From positions 62,001 to 126,000 of the forward strand of contig JAQFVV010013072.1 of the NCBI GenBank assembly GCA_028023455.1: a stretch of DNA of 64,000 nt, written 5' to 3'. Shown here piece after piece: positions 24,984 to 40,110 of this stretch (positions are counted from its first letter, which is position 1; every line of letters begins with the position of its first letter). This DNA is from Epiperipatus broadwayi. Taxonomy: Eukaryota > Onychophora > Udeonychophora > Euonychophora > Peripatidae. The position numbers were made by a program, and so were the translations under genes. The notes under the pieces are model-generated. The model made no database searches, was not told the DNA's origin, and saw only the letters and a list, made by a program, of their open reading frames with translations.

Positions 24984-27900
24984 CAACTCATATGCAACCC
25001 AAACCTATACACCATATTTTAAAATTTTAAATTACCTAAGAATTAACTTTAACATTCATTAAACGTTTGTTGTTTTTAGAAAATAAAATGCTTGAATTGA
25101 ATAGAATGATATTTATAAAAACGTTTTATTTTTATAATTAAAAATAAAAGTATAAAAAAATATTGATCTCAAATATATATATATACATATCATTTATATT
25201 AACAAAATTATTTATTACCTTTCAAAGTTTTACTTGTTTATTTTTCTTTTCAAAAGTCAACTTGTTTCGTTGTTTTATTCCTTTATTTGTTTAATATTAG
25301 AATGCATTCTATCTAAAGTTAAATTGAAGAAATACCACGTTAGAAAAAATTATTGGTTTCCAAATGCACATATATACTTCATTTTTTTAAATTTCTCTCC
25401 TTGAAAAAAAAAAAAATAATTGACATGTTGAATCCAATATAGTAATTAATTTTAGTTATCTCCAGATTATTATTAGATTAACCATTATAGATTCCAGATA
25501 GTTATATCAAATTTCGGCTTCAGACGCGATGAAATTCATGTGTTGAAATTTGCTTAGTTTTTCTTTTGAAACTGTTTTGGAATAAATGAAAGGAAATGGT
25601 GCAGCTCCCTGGCTGCGATATATATATATATTAGCCAGTCATCGTTTATGTATTGATTACAGAAATTTATCTTATTCCACTATTCTTAAGAATGGAAATT
25701 TCAAAGAAATAAAGCACAACAAAAATTTTTATCCTTCCATTTGTTTAATCACTATCTTAATAATAATAATGGCTTCTTTTTCTGTTGTTGCTGTTGTTCC
25801 ATGTGCTAGCAAATGCTGCTTTGAAAACCATTGTTACATATATTTTCTTTTAAATAATTAACATTCAAAAAAAATATTAACCATATAAAAAAAATATTAA
25901 ATCAAAAATTTATTTGACAGCTTTTAAAATATATATATACATAAATAATAATATTACATTTTTTTAATAATCACTACAAATAAAATAATCTTTTTTTATA
26001 ATCAACAATTTATGTCTTTATTTATCTTTAATAATTAAATATTCACAGCGATGTACCATTAACTAATAAATAAAATAATATATCCAAACAACTATAACTA
26101 ATAACCATAAATGATAATAATACTCCATATATAAACATCAACTCAAAGAGATTTTTTTTTTAATAACAACAAATGATTTTTAAAATATAGATAGATTTAT
26201 CGATATTTACAATATATATTTAACCCTTTGGGTAAAAAAAAATTAAAAAATTATGATAAATGTTTTTATCCGTACTATTATAATAAAAATCTTAAATTAT
26301 ATGTTTCAATAGTATAAATTAAAGTAATTCAGTTAGTCTAATTAGTTAGCAGTTATTTAAAAGGTTACCTTAGGTTATTTAATATTCACTTCAATGAATA
26401 AAATTAATATTTAAATTAAAGAAGTTAATCTAGAGCTTAATAGGTTTCAAATGGATATAATAGATAAAGTTTTATACTGTCTGAAATGATTAGTTAACTT
26501 TGTTAGTATTTTTAATTGTAGATTTTTAAAATAAATAATTTTAAAAATCTTAGCTATGATTTATTAAATATCAATTTATATAAAATTTAAATTTAAATTT
26601 TTAAGTGTAACTGACTTAGATTAGTGTTAATTTTTAATTGACTTTAAATGTCTGTCAATAATTTATTTATTTTCATCAATTAAAATGTTTATATTTAATG
26701 TGTGTGTGTGTGAGTGAGAGTATTTGAACCACGCTTGTGAAATATTGAAAGTTAAAAAGACTTAGTAAATGTAATAAGTATGTTTTAAAATCAGGTTCAT
26801 CTATTATAATGTTAAAAAGTTTTAGTTAGGATAAAGTAAAAATAGTTAAATAAATTTAAAATAGTATATTTAATAAAAGAATGTTTAAATTAAATATCAG
26901 TTTAAAATTTTATTAAATAATTAATTTGATAATTATTTAGAGTTGATAAAAATTATTAATTAATGAGTTCATTTATTGTTTAGATGGTTACTTGACTAAA
27001 TTGTCTAGATTTAAAGCACAATGAGAAGGTCAGATCAATTAATAGTCAATAATGTCTATTAATTTAAATATTAAATATGCACACTTGTAAATCATTGGTT
27101 TAATAAAAAAAATGTGTTATTGATTTTGGTGCATGGATGAAGAGAAAAGAAGAATACATGCACTAATATAAAATTAGATTTACTTAAAAATATACACTAC
27201 TATCAATACTTCTTCTTCACAATTTAGTTCATTTAATTGTCATTTTAAATTTTAAATTTTGAAATAAATTGTTTGTTTTTTATTTGTCTTTATTTAAAGT
27301 CAATATTAAAGTTTAAATTTTCATTCTGTATTTCCTTTATGATAGAGTAAATAACCAGTAACTTATCCATGCAGTCTTTCTCTTAAAAGCATAAATTCAA
27401 TTGATTTATCTAACAATAATTTTACAAGATACTAAAGAAAATTCTAATATTTTTTTTCAAAGGAGCCAAAGCAAAAAGCAATGTAAGGAAAACTATATTT
27501 TTTCATTGTTATATAACATTATATAAATTCTGAACTTTGTTATAAGATTATTTTTAACATGTTTTACCTCACATTTAATTAGTTAATAATACTAATTAGT
27601 TTCTACTAAAATAATCAATCTACTTATTTCAAGCTTGGATATAGAATGATGAATTTCTATAAAATTATTAAGCTTATTAAAAAACAGCAGTGACAGTCAT
27701 TTTAAATTATTTTATAAAATTATTATAAAAGACAAATTTGATAAAAACTAAATTTGTAATTATCATTATAAAAAGATTATATCCAGATTGTTTCATATTA
27801 AAACAAATAATATAGCTATTCATCTCAAGTTTTCTTATTCATCCATTAATTTGAATATTTTGTTTTTTATATTACTGATTGCTTCAGGTATATTGTTATT

Positions 27901-30900
27901 ATATTTAAAAGAAATAAATATAATTTAATTTTACTGCAGTCAACTTATAATAATAAAACTTCATAAAGAGAGCCATTTTAGATAAAGAATTATTATTCTG
28001 TTTATTGTTCTTTTGATTTTTATTACCATTTAAAAAGCATTTTGAAAAAAACTGTCTGCCATTAAACTCATTTGCCATCAGCTCCTGTTATTCTGCATTG
28101 TGAAATGATTGTGACCTTTTCTCCAAAATATTTCTGCATATAATTATGTCTATTCTACTTTAGTAAAGGACAATGTATTTATATGTCACTTCAAGAAAAA
28201 ACAACTGAAAAAGATAAGTTTCCTTATAAAAAGGAATTGAAAACTGTTAATCTCTAAAATGATATTATAGTTATCATGTCTATATTTTTTTACATTTTAG
28301 AATTATTATAGAGATAGCTTATAAGTATTATATTCTGATCATTATGTTATTATGTTATAAATATGTTTGTATGAATGGTGTTCCAGAGATGGAATTGGTG
28401 AGATATACAGTAGAAGTTTTTTATTATGTATTGGTTTTAGTATTCCAAAGTATTTTTGAATGAGTATTTAAAATTACAAATGTTTATACCCAGAGATATT
28501 ACACACATTTTTGTATATTGAAAAGTATTTCATGTATGAATGTATTATAGATATCACTATGTTTATGAGAATTTTTAATAGTTTATACATAAAGTATTGC
28601 CACTGTTATGTAATAGTAGATTTTGTCAGTATTATAATTTTAACCCAAGTGAATAAATTGGGTGCTTATTGTATGTGTGTGTGAGATGAACAAATATTCC
28701 TGTTTAATATTTTTATTAGCTTCATGCCTTATTATTAGTAGTGTTTTAAGGTAAGTTACATGGCTGTTATATTATTTTTATATGTATGTAGCATCTCCAT
28801 ACAAAAGACTGTGGCTTATTGATTCATCAGTATCACTTGCACATAAGTACTGAGTGCTTGATTAGGGTGTCTGCTGGGCATTGGGGCATATTTTGATAAT
28901 ATAATTTTTTATATGCATAAGAACAATTAAATGTCTTGCTATTATTAGCTTTTATAAAAAATCACAGAGAGGTCAAAATTTATTTAACTTATCCTATATT
29001 ATGATAAAAGTAGATTTTTAGGTCATAAGTGATAGAAAAAAGGCCTCCATTTTTAGACACTCATTAATTTATTAGACTTCAATAAATCTTTTGCTAATGA
29101 ATATTATTATAGATTCATTAATCTCTGGAAAATTTCACAGTGATCTCAATATAAATGAACTGATGTCACATTATTGTTTATTATGGGAACTTTAGCAGTG
29201 CTTTTATAGTTAAATAAAATTGTTATATAATCTTTAAAGATATATGTTTAGAAGAAGTTAAATGGCAAATTAGCTGTCATGAGATTCTCTGTTTCAAAAA
29301 AACCTATAGTTAGAAATTCATCAAAACAATATGGAAAGAAAATTTCTAAAGAAAAATAAGTACTTTATCAAAATTCTGATGATCCTATAATTAAAACAAC
29401 CTTTAATTCATTTAATAAATAATTGTGACATATAGAAAAAATAGTCACATAGAGTAATAGAATGATCATGCATTTTCTGAGTGAAAGACTAATACATGAA
29501 ATGAAAGACCAATAAATGTATTGATGAAAGATATGAGAAGCTGTAAAATAATATCAATATAGAGATAATATGAGAGTATATAACCTATTTTTATATATTT
29601 GATAAAAACTTAATAAAATTAAATTGTAAAATTGATGGGATATAAGGAGCCACATAAATTCATTGAACTTATGATTTAAAATTTTCAAAATAATATTATG
29701 AGAAAAAAGACTAACATGAACTCCACCATAAATAAAATATTATAAGCTTTTAAACATTTGCAAATTTAATTAAAAGATAATAATGATTCAAGAAAACATA
29801 CCTAGAGCATTGTCCTTGCAAGGATGACATAAATAGGTGAAAATAACTGATGAGACAATTGAAGAAATAAAATATATTCATCTCTTTTTCAAAAACAAAA
29901 TTTTCTTTGACTTTTGTAAAACTTCACAAAAAAACTTATACATATTATATTAATATTAAGCTTCTACTTTCATATAACTTTCTTTTTCTTATTTAGTACA
30001 AATAAAATTCTACTTTTGAAGTTTAAATTTGTATAAGATATGTAGACTATGATAATGATTTTAAATAATATATATTGATAATATGACAAAATTTTATAAA
30101 GAGTAACTGCCAAAACCAAATAAAGCAAATTAAATTCTTGCCCAACTTTTTATTAAAATATTACTCCAAAGACTACTTTCAATTCATTATCTTTACATTT
30201 AAGATATATTATTAGAATTTTTACAAAAAATTTAAATATATTAACAAATCATAAAATATAAACAAGTTATTAAAGATGAATAAAATAATGCTGGACATTG
30301 TAAAGTTATGATTCTGGATGGATAACTTATAGAGTTAAAATTGTAAGGAATGTGACAATATGATGTTCTGGGTATAAAAGCTTGATCATGATCAAAAAAA
30401 GTTTTATAAGTAATTTCCAGTAAATAATATGGTTTTAATAATAAAACAGAGAGAATTTCAAATGTACTGATTATATTGGTATATATGCCTAGTAAAAAAC
30501 ATATTAATAAAAAGATGTAATTCAAATTTAAAAATAATTACAAATAAATACAAAAATGTATGATTGCAATGCAAAAAAATATTGTAAAAGATAAATAATG
30601 AATAATATAAAAAGCTGGTAGACTTTTATAAAACAAAAAAAGCATAGTGATAATAATAAATGTATGATTTTAAAATATGCTATACCTTTATTGCCGATGT
30701 GAGAGTGATATATTCAAAATTTTCCGTTGTTTTTAATTGAGAAAAGTCAGTAAAAATATATCTTTATTTAAATATTCAGTTAATTTAATGCTTAAACATC
30801 ACTTGAACTCTTTAGTAACTGGTTATATAATATTTTTCCGATTTAAAAATAAAAAAGAATAATTTTAACATACTTTAACTAGGTGAGGTTTTATTTTAAT

Positions 30901-31119
30901 TATATATCTTTTCAAAGTGTTTAGAAACACCATTTAGAATTTCTTTAAATACCCTGTACATGCAAATATGGCAAAAACTAATATTAAACTTTTGAGTGAA
31001 AATAATGGTTATTATTTTTAACTTATTTTATGATGCATCAATTAATATATTTTTATGCATATGTAACTTTTGCTATCTAATTAATTTTTAAATTTCTTAG
31101 CTTATTCAATTCTCTATGT
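24700..31119. other. AT-rich gene-free stretch
   Basis: No gene or recognisable mobile element. There is a (TA)n run at 24951-24982, short (TG)n at about 26699-26712, and many A and T runs. The 91-residue frame at 25586 and the 94-residue minus frame at 30241 are hydrophobic and simple, with no family signature. CpG is nearly absent. Confidence 0.55.
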
Positions 31120-31199
31120 TAGGGGGGAGAGGTTTAATGGTTGTTTTTATAGAATATTATTATTTTAAGGTGGTGGGGGGTTAAAAATATATATATAAT

Positions 31200-31440
31200 T
31201 TATTCTTATTACTTTTTGTGTCTAGTAAATAATTTGGTGATTGTTTTAATTATCATCAATGTTAAAAAATTCTGAATCAATCTCCATCCATTCCAAGATT
31301 CACATCCATATAAAAAAAAAATTACATTATTGTTTAAAATTACAAAATTTAATTTTAATTTCACTAATAAATGCATTTCTATTCTTCTTTGCATATTTTT
31401 AATAATTTTTCTCATCTCATGATTTCAGAATTTGTCTATT
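31200..31440 (-). pseudogene. Decayed non-LTR RT fragment (C-terminal RT region)
   Basis: On the minus strand the 68-residue frame at 31209-31415 reads as a run of basic residues (KIIKNMQRRIEM), then FFLYGCESW. This resembles the ...LLYGCESWTL motif found after the RT core in many LINE proteins, with the usual spacing from an upstream IKRRI-type segment. Nothing else of the element is recognisable, and it is not an obvious copy of the RTE family described above. The resemblance is short, so the call is tentative. Confidence 0.35.
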
Positions 31441-31933
31441 TTTTCTATAATTTAACTACTAATTTTAAATATAAGATTATCATATCTTTAATATTAATTA
31501 TGTTTTGCCTTTTTTATACTTATACATATTTCATCAACCATTCTCAAAAAATAGTTAGTTATCACACACAGCATGCATACTTTATATTTTTTGAATAATT
31601 ATTAGTAATTTGTTTGGCATTTCTCATATTGCTCTGTTTGTATTGTTAATATACATATATATACAAATAAGAAACTGTGTCTTATTTTTGATTAAATGCC
31701 AAAAGACTCAGGTGTTTTTTCTTGATTTTTTATATTGACTTGATTAACATCCTTCATTAAATCAATTATTCTTAGAGCAATCAAACATCTCTAGCAGTAA
31801 TATTTGTTTTTTTTAAAAGCATATATCATATTTGTCCAACTTTTTTATAATTATAAAAATATACAGATATGTTGAAAGGCCTGTAGGGATTGATCAGAAA
31901 CAATTCTTTTTATATAAAATTTTATATATGCTT

Positions 31934-31935
<2 letters not shown>

Positions 31936-31992
<57 letters not shown>

Positions 31993-32006
31993 TTTTTTTT
32001 TTTTTT
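31936..32006. repeat. Poly-T tract (about 70 nt, one A)
   Basis: A run of T from 31936 to 31990, an A at 31991, then T to 32006. It is directly followed by the G-depleted segment. Confidence 0.9.
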
Positions 32007-32294
32007 CTCCAAAATTAAATCTCAAAAAAATCCCAACCCCATCACCCAAATTTAACTAAAAATCAAAACAAAACTAAATATTAAAATATCAACTATTTAT
32101 AATTAAAAAAAAAAAAAAGATATTAATAATAATCTAAAAAAATAATTAATTTTTCTCCCTCCCCCCCTATTACAAAACCAAAAAACATCTACAAAAAAAA
32201 TTAATTTTTTTAATTAAATTTTTTATAAAATTATTTTACCACATAAAAAAAACCAACCCACAAACCCCCCAAAAGCACACCCATAATATATTCA
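32007..32294. other. G-depleted A/C/T segment
   Basis: I count only two G residues in these 288 bases (32119 and 32275). C is frequent and often in runs (tccccccc, aaacccccc). The flanks have ordinary G and C in similar amounts. There is no coding character; the open frame at 31832-32059 is poly-phenylalanine from the T tract. It may be low-quality consensus behind a homopolymer. Confidence 0.7.
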
Positions 32295-32939
32295 AGTTTT
32301 TTGTTTTGTTTTTTCCAAAAATGATATATCAAAAAATCATGCTGGTCATTGATAGCAGTTTAGGTTCTGCAATTTTAACTCAATAATTAAGTTATCTTTT
32401 TTTAATTACTATATTTCCGTTTCTATTTTTATGGAATTTTTTCATACTTGTCCATTGTTGTAAAAATAAATCAGCCTAAACTTAAAAATATAATTTCAAT
32501 AAAACTAAAAGAATTTTATTTATGGTTTCTACTTTCTCTATTTTAGTAAATGGGTTACATCTTTAGTAGGTAGAGAAAATAAGTTAATATTAATATCTTC
32601 AAAACAAAAAGTCTTATTCAATTTACTATTAACATTCAAAATATCGTTTATAACATAAATAAAATATTCCTATCACTTCTATATTTATTCTCCTCTTGAA
32701 TATAACAAATCTTCTATGTAAGCTTTTTATCTATCTATTACTACCATCAAAACATTGATTTTTTTATTCTTAAAAGGGTTTTATGTAATCTTATTTATCT
32801 TCCTGAATTTTCTTAATTATTACTTATATGTCATTTCGAATGAATTGGCTCTACTTCAATTAGCCAGTAACTCGTGTTAACCTTAAATTTCTCTGTAAAA
32901 ATAGCTCTATGACTTGAAAAACCCACAATCTCTTAATTC

Positions 32940-33083
32940 AAAAATTTCTTCATAGGGTTTATATATATAAGTATAAATAAACACAGACATTAATTTTTGT
33001 AGATATTTATACAAAAATTTCTTCATAGGGTTTATATATATAAGTATAAATAAACACAGACATTAATTTTTGTAGATATTTTC
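32940..33083. repeat. Perfect tandem duplication, 73-bp unit
   Basis: The unit starting aaaaatttcttcatagggtt occurs at 32940-33012 and again at 33013-33083. I see no differences over the shared length. This means either a very recent duplication or an assembly overlap left uncollapsed. Confidence 0.9.
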
Positions 33084-34150
33084 TACATTTCACTTGGAAT
33101 AATAATGGCTGTAAGAGGTTAAATAACTCTGATTAAAAATAAAATTTTATAATAAATTAAATTTTTAAAAGGATCTAGTGAAAACATGTATATCACATTT
33201 TGATAAAAATTTTAAGCTTGTTTTCAAAAGGGATTAGAGAGATAAAAAAAATTGTTTTCAATCAAGCTGTTGTTATCACCTCAGATGATTCTATAAAAGG
33301 GCTGATAAAAATATCGGCTGTAGTCTGGATAATAATTTTTATAAGAATTGATCAGCTGCAACTTAGTTATAATATTTTGTTGCAGCTTGTTAAAGTTAGC
33401 AGCAGTTGTTTTTAGCTGGCCAGAGCGATGGCTGGCAGATTTATATAGAACTCCCATGAGATGTGTTGAAGTCAAGGCAGGAGATCCAGCAGCAGTCTAC
33501 AGTTCAATAGTGCAGTTTGAATATACATGGAGGATAATAACCCAATTTTCTGTGTTGAAATTCATAACCTTAAAAGTATTCTGGAAGACAGCTTGCCAAT
33601 CCTGGAGAAAATGAAGCTCATGGCATGCCAACAAATCACCTGAATTGTATCTTTTCCTAGTGCTGACAATTGCCTGGACTATATTTTTCTGATGATGATG
33701 ATAATCAACAAAAACCAAGCTTTCCAAAAGAAAGCTTGAAGAATTGGTATATGTTTGCTATTTCAGCTATATAAAGATGTTATAATTAATCGAATGCAAC
33801 TTATGATAGTTTTATATATAATAACAAAATATTAAATAATTTTTCTTTGTTTTAAAATTACATTTGAATCTATAACTTAAAATAAAACAAGTAATAATTT
33901 GCTTGAGCCAAATATCTAAAAGAAAGGATCCTTCCATAGGTGATTTGATATATATGTTTTTACAGAAATTGTTTTTAGTAGTTCCTTTAAAAAAATTACA
34001 TTAAAAAAATATAACTTGAAATGCAAATGCTATTGCTTGAATTATAATTAAGAGTCAATAATAATTTATTGACCATCCTGTTTTAAACTATGAAAAAAAA
34101 AAAGAAACATTTTAAATTTAAAGAACTTTTATCTAACTGTAACTTGATAG

Positions 34151-34152
<2 letters not shown>
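33084..34152. other. Non-coding stretch with a less AT-biased block
   Basis: The block 33200-33750 has more G and C than its surroundings and ends with gatgatgatgat at about 33689-33700, similar to the tails of non-LTR elements. It has overlapping open frames on both strands (33200-33727) but no domain that I recognise. It may be an old repeat. Confidence 0.3.

Positions 34153-34242
<90 letters not shown>
34153..34242. repeat. (TA)n microsatellite, interrupted
   Basis: Two TA runs split by cgaaga at about 34205. Confidence 0.95.
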
Positions 34243-34245
<3 letters not shown>

Positions 34246-34321
34246 CTTCTTTTAAAAGAAAACTAATCAATAAAGATTAGAACTTACTATAAAATAACTA
34301 ATGAAGTTTGTATAAGATATT

Positions 34322-34948
34322 TTGAACTGATTTTCATGTGACCCTCAACTCACTACACTATCTCATACCACTGATACACTTGACCATATAAATGTCTAAA
34401 AGATAAATAATCACCAATATACATAATTTTCTTCTAAACCAGCACTTGTCAGTTCATCCAGATTATCACCTCTACATATATACAATAATGTCTGCCCAGC
34501 CTTCATATATGTATTTAAATGGATTATGTCCAGTATATGAGGATCAGAGTGATGTATGATCAATATGGATGTGATGAGAATGTTGGCATCAGTGTGGGCT
34601 ATGAGTGTTCCATCATCAGATTTTTAATAGGATGGATGGCGGAAGAGTTGGAGGGTGAAGTGGATTGAAGCCTGTCCATTAAAGTATGAAAACTGGCTAT
34701 CTTAATATAAATCTGAACACTTATTGTATATATGTGTAGAGATGATAATCTGGACCAACTGATGAGTGCTGGTTTAGCATGAATTATATATATATATTGG
34801 TTATTTTTAGACATATATGTGGTGTATAAGTGGTGTGAGATGGTATAGAGAGTAGAGGGTCATGTGAAAGTCTAGACTCAAAATACCCTATATATTACAT
34901 TGTTGTACTGGTATATATATATTTCATGTCTGTGTGCATATATTTGTA
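34322..34948 (+). mobile_element. Foldback element, copy 3 (both arms)
   Basis: The left arm (34335-34500) and the right arm (34690-34890) are inverted copies of each other and of the arms at 15.1-16.1 kb; shared words include atctcata(c/a)cactgataca, aataatcaccaatatacat and gctggtttagca. The centre matches copy 1 (aaatggattatgtcc, gagtgttccatcatcagat, gattgaagcctgtccattaaa). The right arm appears to continue to about 34948, matching the outer gaaacacacaggc-side sequence of the other copies. The 71-residue minus frame at 34599-34814 lies in it and is not a gene. It is more diverged than copy 2. Confidence 0.75.
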
Positions 34949-36018
<1,070 letters not shown>

Positions 36019-36134
36019 AGTAAAACCATTATTGGAGATAAACTTTCAAAATATTAAATTGATCAATTAACTGTGGATAATATAAAAATAATAATAATGT
36101 AAATACTAATTTTTGTATTGGAAAAAAAGATGTC

Positions 36135-38600
36135 ATTGCTATAATCAGTTTCACCATTTTCAACTTTGATATATTCATTGCATTATAAAGGCTTAAGTTT
36201 AATCTTGTTTCTCCAATTAATAACATCACTTCTTTACATCATACTATCAAATTTCTTTATTTCATTCATTCATTCATGTCAACATGATCACTTTCTAGAT
36301 TTTTTTCTAATATTTTGGAGTCCAGCATAACAGTTCAATTATTCATCTATATCATTTCTTTAGAAATTTTTATCTAACTCCATTTCAATCTGTTAATTTT
36401 TTTATTATGTCAATATTATCAGTTTTGATCTATCACTCATGTAATTTTTTAAATTTCTTTTTGTTACTATAGTCATGCATTTCTTTATACTTCAGGGACT
36501 AACCTGAAGACTCTGCATTTTCTTTTTGTTAAGTGTTCAAATCTCAGACCTATATATAAGAACTAGTAAACACATTCTTTGAAAAAAGTAAGCATTTTCC
36601 CTTTTAATATTTTATTACTTCTATCAAAAGCATATCATTCAAATTTAATTCTACAGTTAATTTTATATACTGTATTTTCATATGAATTAGTAATCTGACC
36701 AAAATAATGCCATTCCTTTTATCTAATTTATTATTGATAATTTTTTATTCTATTCATCTGTGGAAATTCATTGAACATTACTTTAGACTTTTAGCACATA
36801 TATTTACTTACAAATTTCTTATTTATATTTGATAGTGATTCATTTGCAAAATCTAAATGATTTATATAAGATCCATGTATTTTTATTTTCTTGACTATCC
36901 ACAAAATACTTCTTGAAAAACTGTTTGTGAAAACTTTTGAAGATATAAAATCATACTGTAATGCATCCTAATAAATAATAATCTCTTTAGTATATGTATA
37001 TAATCTAATTATTGCTTTTGAATTTTGATAAATATTTTTTCTGAATATAAGAACATCCTAAGTCTGTATCTTCATAATCAAAGTTTTAATCATTATAAAA
37101 TGTTTACAGAATTAAATGCATTTTTATAATTTACAAATCCAAAGCATAGTGGCAATTTATACCTTTGGTCCTTTCTCAACTTCTCTCAATATTTGGTTAT
37201 GTTTCATTGTGATAAAACCAATTTTAAATTTAACTAGTTCTTTTGATTAGTTTGAGTTCAAAATTCTATCTAGATAAATTGTAATTGTCATGGTAAAAAT
37301 CTTCTAAGAAGAAATAGAAGACCAATAACCTTATAAAATATCTTTCTAAAATATCAATATTATTACTATGATTTTCCAATTATTTATAGAATCTTTATCA
37401 TTTAGAATTTTTGCATATAGTTACCTAACAATTTTATTTTTTCATTAACTTCTTTTAAGATATCAACAACAATTTGTTAACTTTGTGGATCTTTTTCTTT
37501 TTTATAGATTTAATTGCATGTCTCACCTCTTTTTTTATAATACATGATAATTCAGAAGACCCTTATAATTATATGGATTAATTCCTTTTCTTGTTTTTTA
37601 TTAATATATAATTCTTTTTCTATAATCTTAAATAATATTCTTTGTAGTATTTTGCAATAATTTTATTCTTCCATTTTTCTTTTCACTAATACTTTTTTTT
37701 GTATTGTTGAAATGTTTTCTTTCAATCCTTAAATATTATTTTATATTTTTGAGATTATTTTTATCTATAGCTTTTCTTGACAGTCCACAAAAATATTTCT
37801 TTCATATCATTATTAAGTTTACATCTTACCATCTTAAAGAATTTTAGATATTCAATTTTTTTAATGGATTCTTTTTAAATATTTTTCATATATAACCATT
37901 TATTGTGTTAAATCTATTAATAACATTATATTATTGAAGTACATATTTTCTGTTGGTCAAAATGAAATCCAATTTGGCTATAGTATCATTTTAATGTTTC
38001 TATGTCTATTTCTATTTTTAAAAAAATTTAAATAACAAGTTAGTAATATAATTTTTTTTCTGGTAAATTCTATAAGTCTGTGTTTTCTTTCATTTATGAC
38101 TCTATAACTAAATTTATCCATAATTCTTTTAATTTTATTTGTTTTTTGTTTAAATTCTATTATCAAAGTATCCCATAATAATTTTAAAATGTTTTTTTGT
38201 TGTAAACATCAATATTAATTGTAGCATTTAAATATTTTCCATTAAATTTAATAATTAATCTTGCTACTCTGTTTGATATATCATCAATCTTCTCAATGTT
38301 TTTTTTTTATTTTTTATTTACAAAAAAATTCCCACTTGTTCTTGAGCTGACTTTTCATATCAATTGTCTCTTCATCTTTTTTTTCTAGATCTAACAATGT
38401 TCCATTTAATATTAGACATTTTTTCCTTTAAAATTGATCATTTGTATTTCTTATTATCAAAAAATAGTAAAGGTCCATACTCAGGAGTTACTTATTAATC
38501 TCTGCTGTTGATTACCAGTTACTGTCTTAGTTGATGACTTTAAAGTCTTCCAGGAATATAAACTATAATTAATTTTTCTGGCATGATAAATCTAAGAATA
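36135..38600 (-). pseudogene. RTE-type LINE, long decayed copy on the minus strand
   Basis: Reading the minus strand gives the family in order. Near 38560-38500 the start region aligns with the segment around PGGCKVINQ. Near 38390 comes KDEETID, matching KGEETIDLK. At about 37230-37140 come a degraded QVLREV-like stretch and LPLCFGFVNY. At about 36870-36840 INHLDFAN matches SHLDFADD, with the catalytic aspartates lost. At about 36580-36510 a FKECV...YIGL stretch matches the VLPVLTYGSETW region. The end near 36240-36140 corresponds to the RWIKLGE...WIDNG terminus. Stops and indels are everywhere and no piece exceeds about 65 codons. This is the oldest long copy of the family here and the only one on the minus strand. 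Confidence 0.8.
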
Positions 38601-40015
38601 AAGATTATTTACATTGCAAGTCTTTAAAAAAAATCAATAGATATTTTAATTAAGAATTATCAGGCAAATGATAAAAAAGGCTATGATGGTTTTAGGTTAA
38701 AACTCGGAGGTTAATAATTAAACTTCCTATAATAGCTAATATGTTGATGAGCATCTCACTCATGTTCACTAACTATATGAATATTCACAATAATATTATC
38801 TGCAACAATAAAATATGATGTAGACATTAAGGATCTGCTTTGCTTGTTTCCTTTAAATTTATTAACAGCAACTTCCTTTCTGAAATCATTGTTAACATAT
38901 ATTTCATAAGTGAAAAGATCAGAAAATATCAGATTTAATCACACATGTGGTTTATTGATTATAATTTGGCTTTTGGTCCAATTGATTATTAAGGAAATTG
39001 TTTTACCACAGCATATATTTATTTTTATTGAAAAATTATATTTGGATTTATTAAATAATAACTATTTTAAAAGGGAAGTATTTAAGATATGGTTTGTGAA
39101 AAATATGTAACTTGCTTATAATAAAAAGAAATATAGGGAAAAAAGGGAATTGATTAACTAAATTTAAATTATATTGTGAAATAAACAGAATAGCGATTAA
39201 GCATATTATTTGTTAAAGTAAGTTATGTATTTAATGCTTATAACAATAATAAATTTAATAAATAATTTTATCTTACAAAGTATACTTATTATTCATAACT
39301 TTTAATTTTAAACCCAAACAGTAAATCTCTAATTACAATAAAAGTATATTTAACAAGTTTCAGCAATTTACTAAACTAGACATAATTTCATATAAGATAT
39401 AATTAGATCATGTAGATGGTAACAATGAAATAAATAACAATCATCTAATATTTACTTACAAGTAGAATAAATAATAATTTAAAATTTAAATAAAAATGAT
39501 ATTAGTCAAAAGATAATAAACCAAACTTTTGTAATATAAAAAAAAAATTATAAAAAAAATATTTTTTTTAAAAAAGACATTAATAAACCAGTCAACAGAA
39601 AAATTATTTTTATGACGTAACTATAAATAAAAAAAGATTGCAGCATTATTTATTTAAAAAATACAAAATTTGTAATTCTTTTCAAAACTCTTTCACGAAA
39701 AAAAATGCATTTTAAATAAAATTCTATTGAATACTTTATATAATATAGAAAACTTCTTAATTTAAATTAGTAGCGCAATAAAATTAATAAATAGTACTTG
39801 ATTAATATGATTCAAGATAAGGTCAAAGCTGGTTTTAATAAGAATAGTGTGTTTCCATTAAAAAAATACGTGCTTAAAAAATTAGCATATGTTTATTTAT
39901 AAGCAAAATTATAAACAGTCTGTAAAACTTATTACTACACGAAATACATACTGCTTAGAAATTCTATATAATAAGTTAGTTTCTATGGTGCTTCAATTGT
40001 AATAATCAATCGTAA
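38601..40015. other. AT-rich non-coding stretch
   Basis: Nothing recognisable. The open frame at 38910-39110 is hydrophobic with no family signature. Confidence 0.5.
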
Positions 40016-40110
40016 GCATTGGTGGTCGAGAGGTAGTTGTCCCGAGTTAGCGGGTTCTCTTTTCGGCTGATGCTATGACACATGAGAAAAAAAAACCTAA
40101 AAAAAAAAAA
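40016..40110 (+). mobile_element. Short tRNA-derived SINE, internally deleted copy
   Basis: It starts gcattggtggtcgagaggta, like the 5' part of animal tRNA-Gly (A-box region). It contains gcgggttctc in place of a B box, ends tgatgctatgacac and has an A-rich tail to about 40110. It matches the copy at 60371 at both ends but lacks about 27 nt that hold the D-arm 3' half and the anticodon arm. It is too damaged to be a functional tRNA. Confidence 0.65.

Noticed and set aside
31832-32059. 75-codon open frame rich in phenylalanine
   Set aside because: It is a translation of the poly-T tract.
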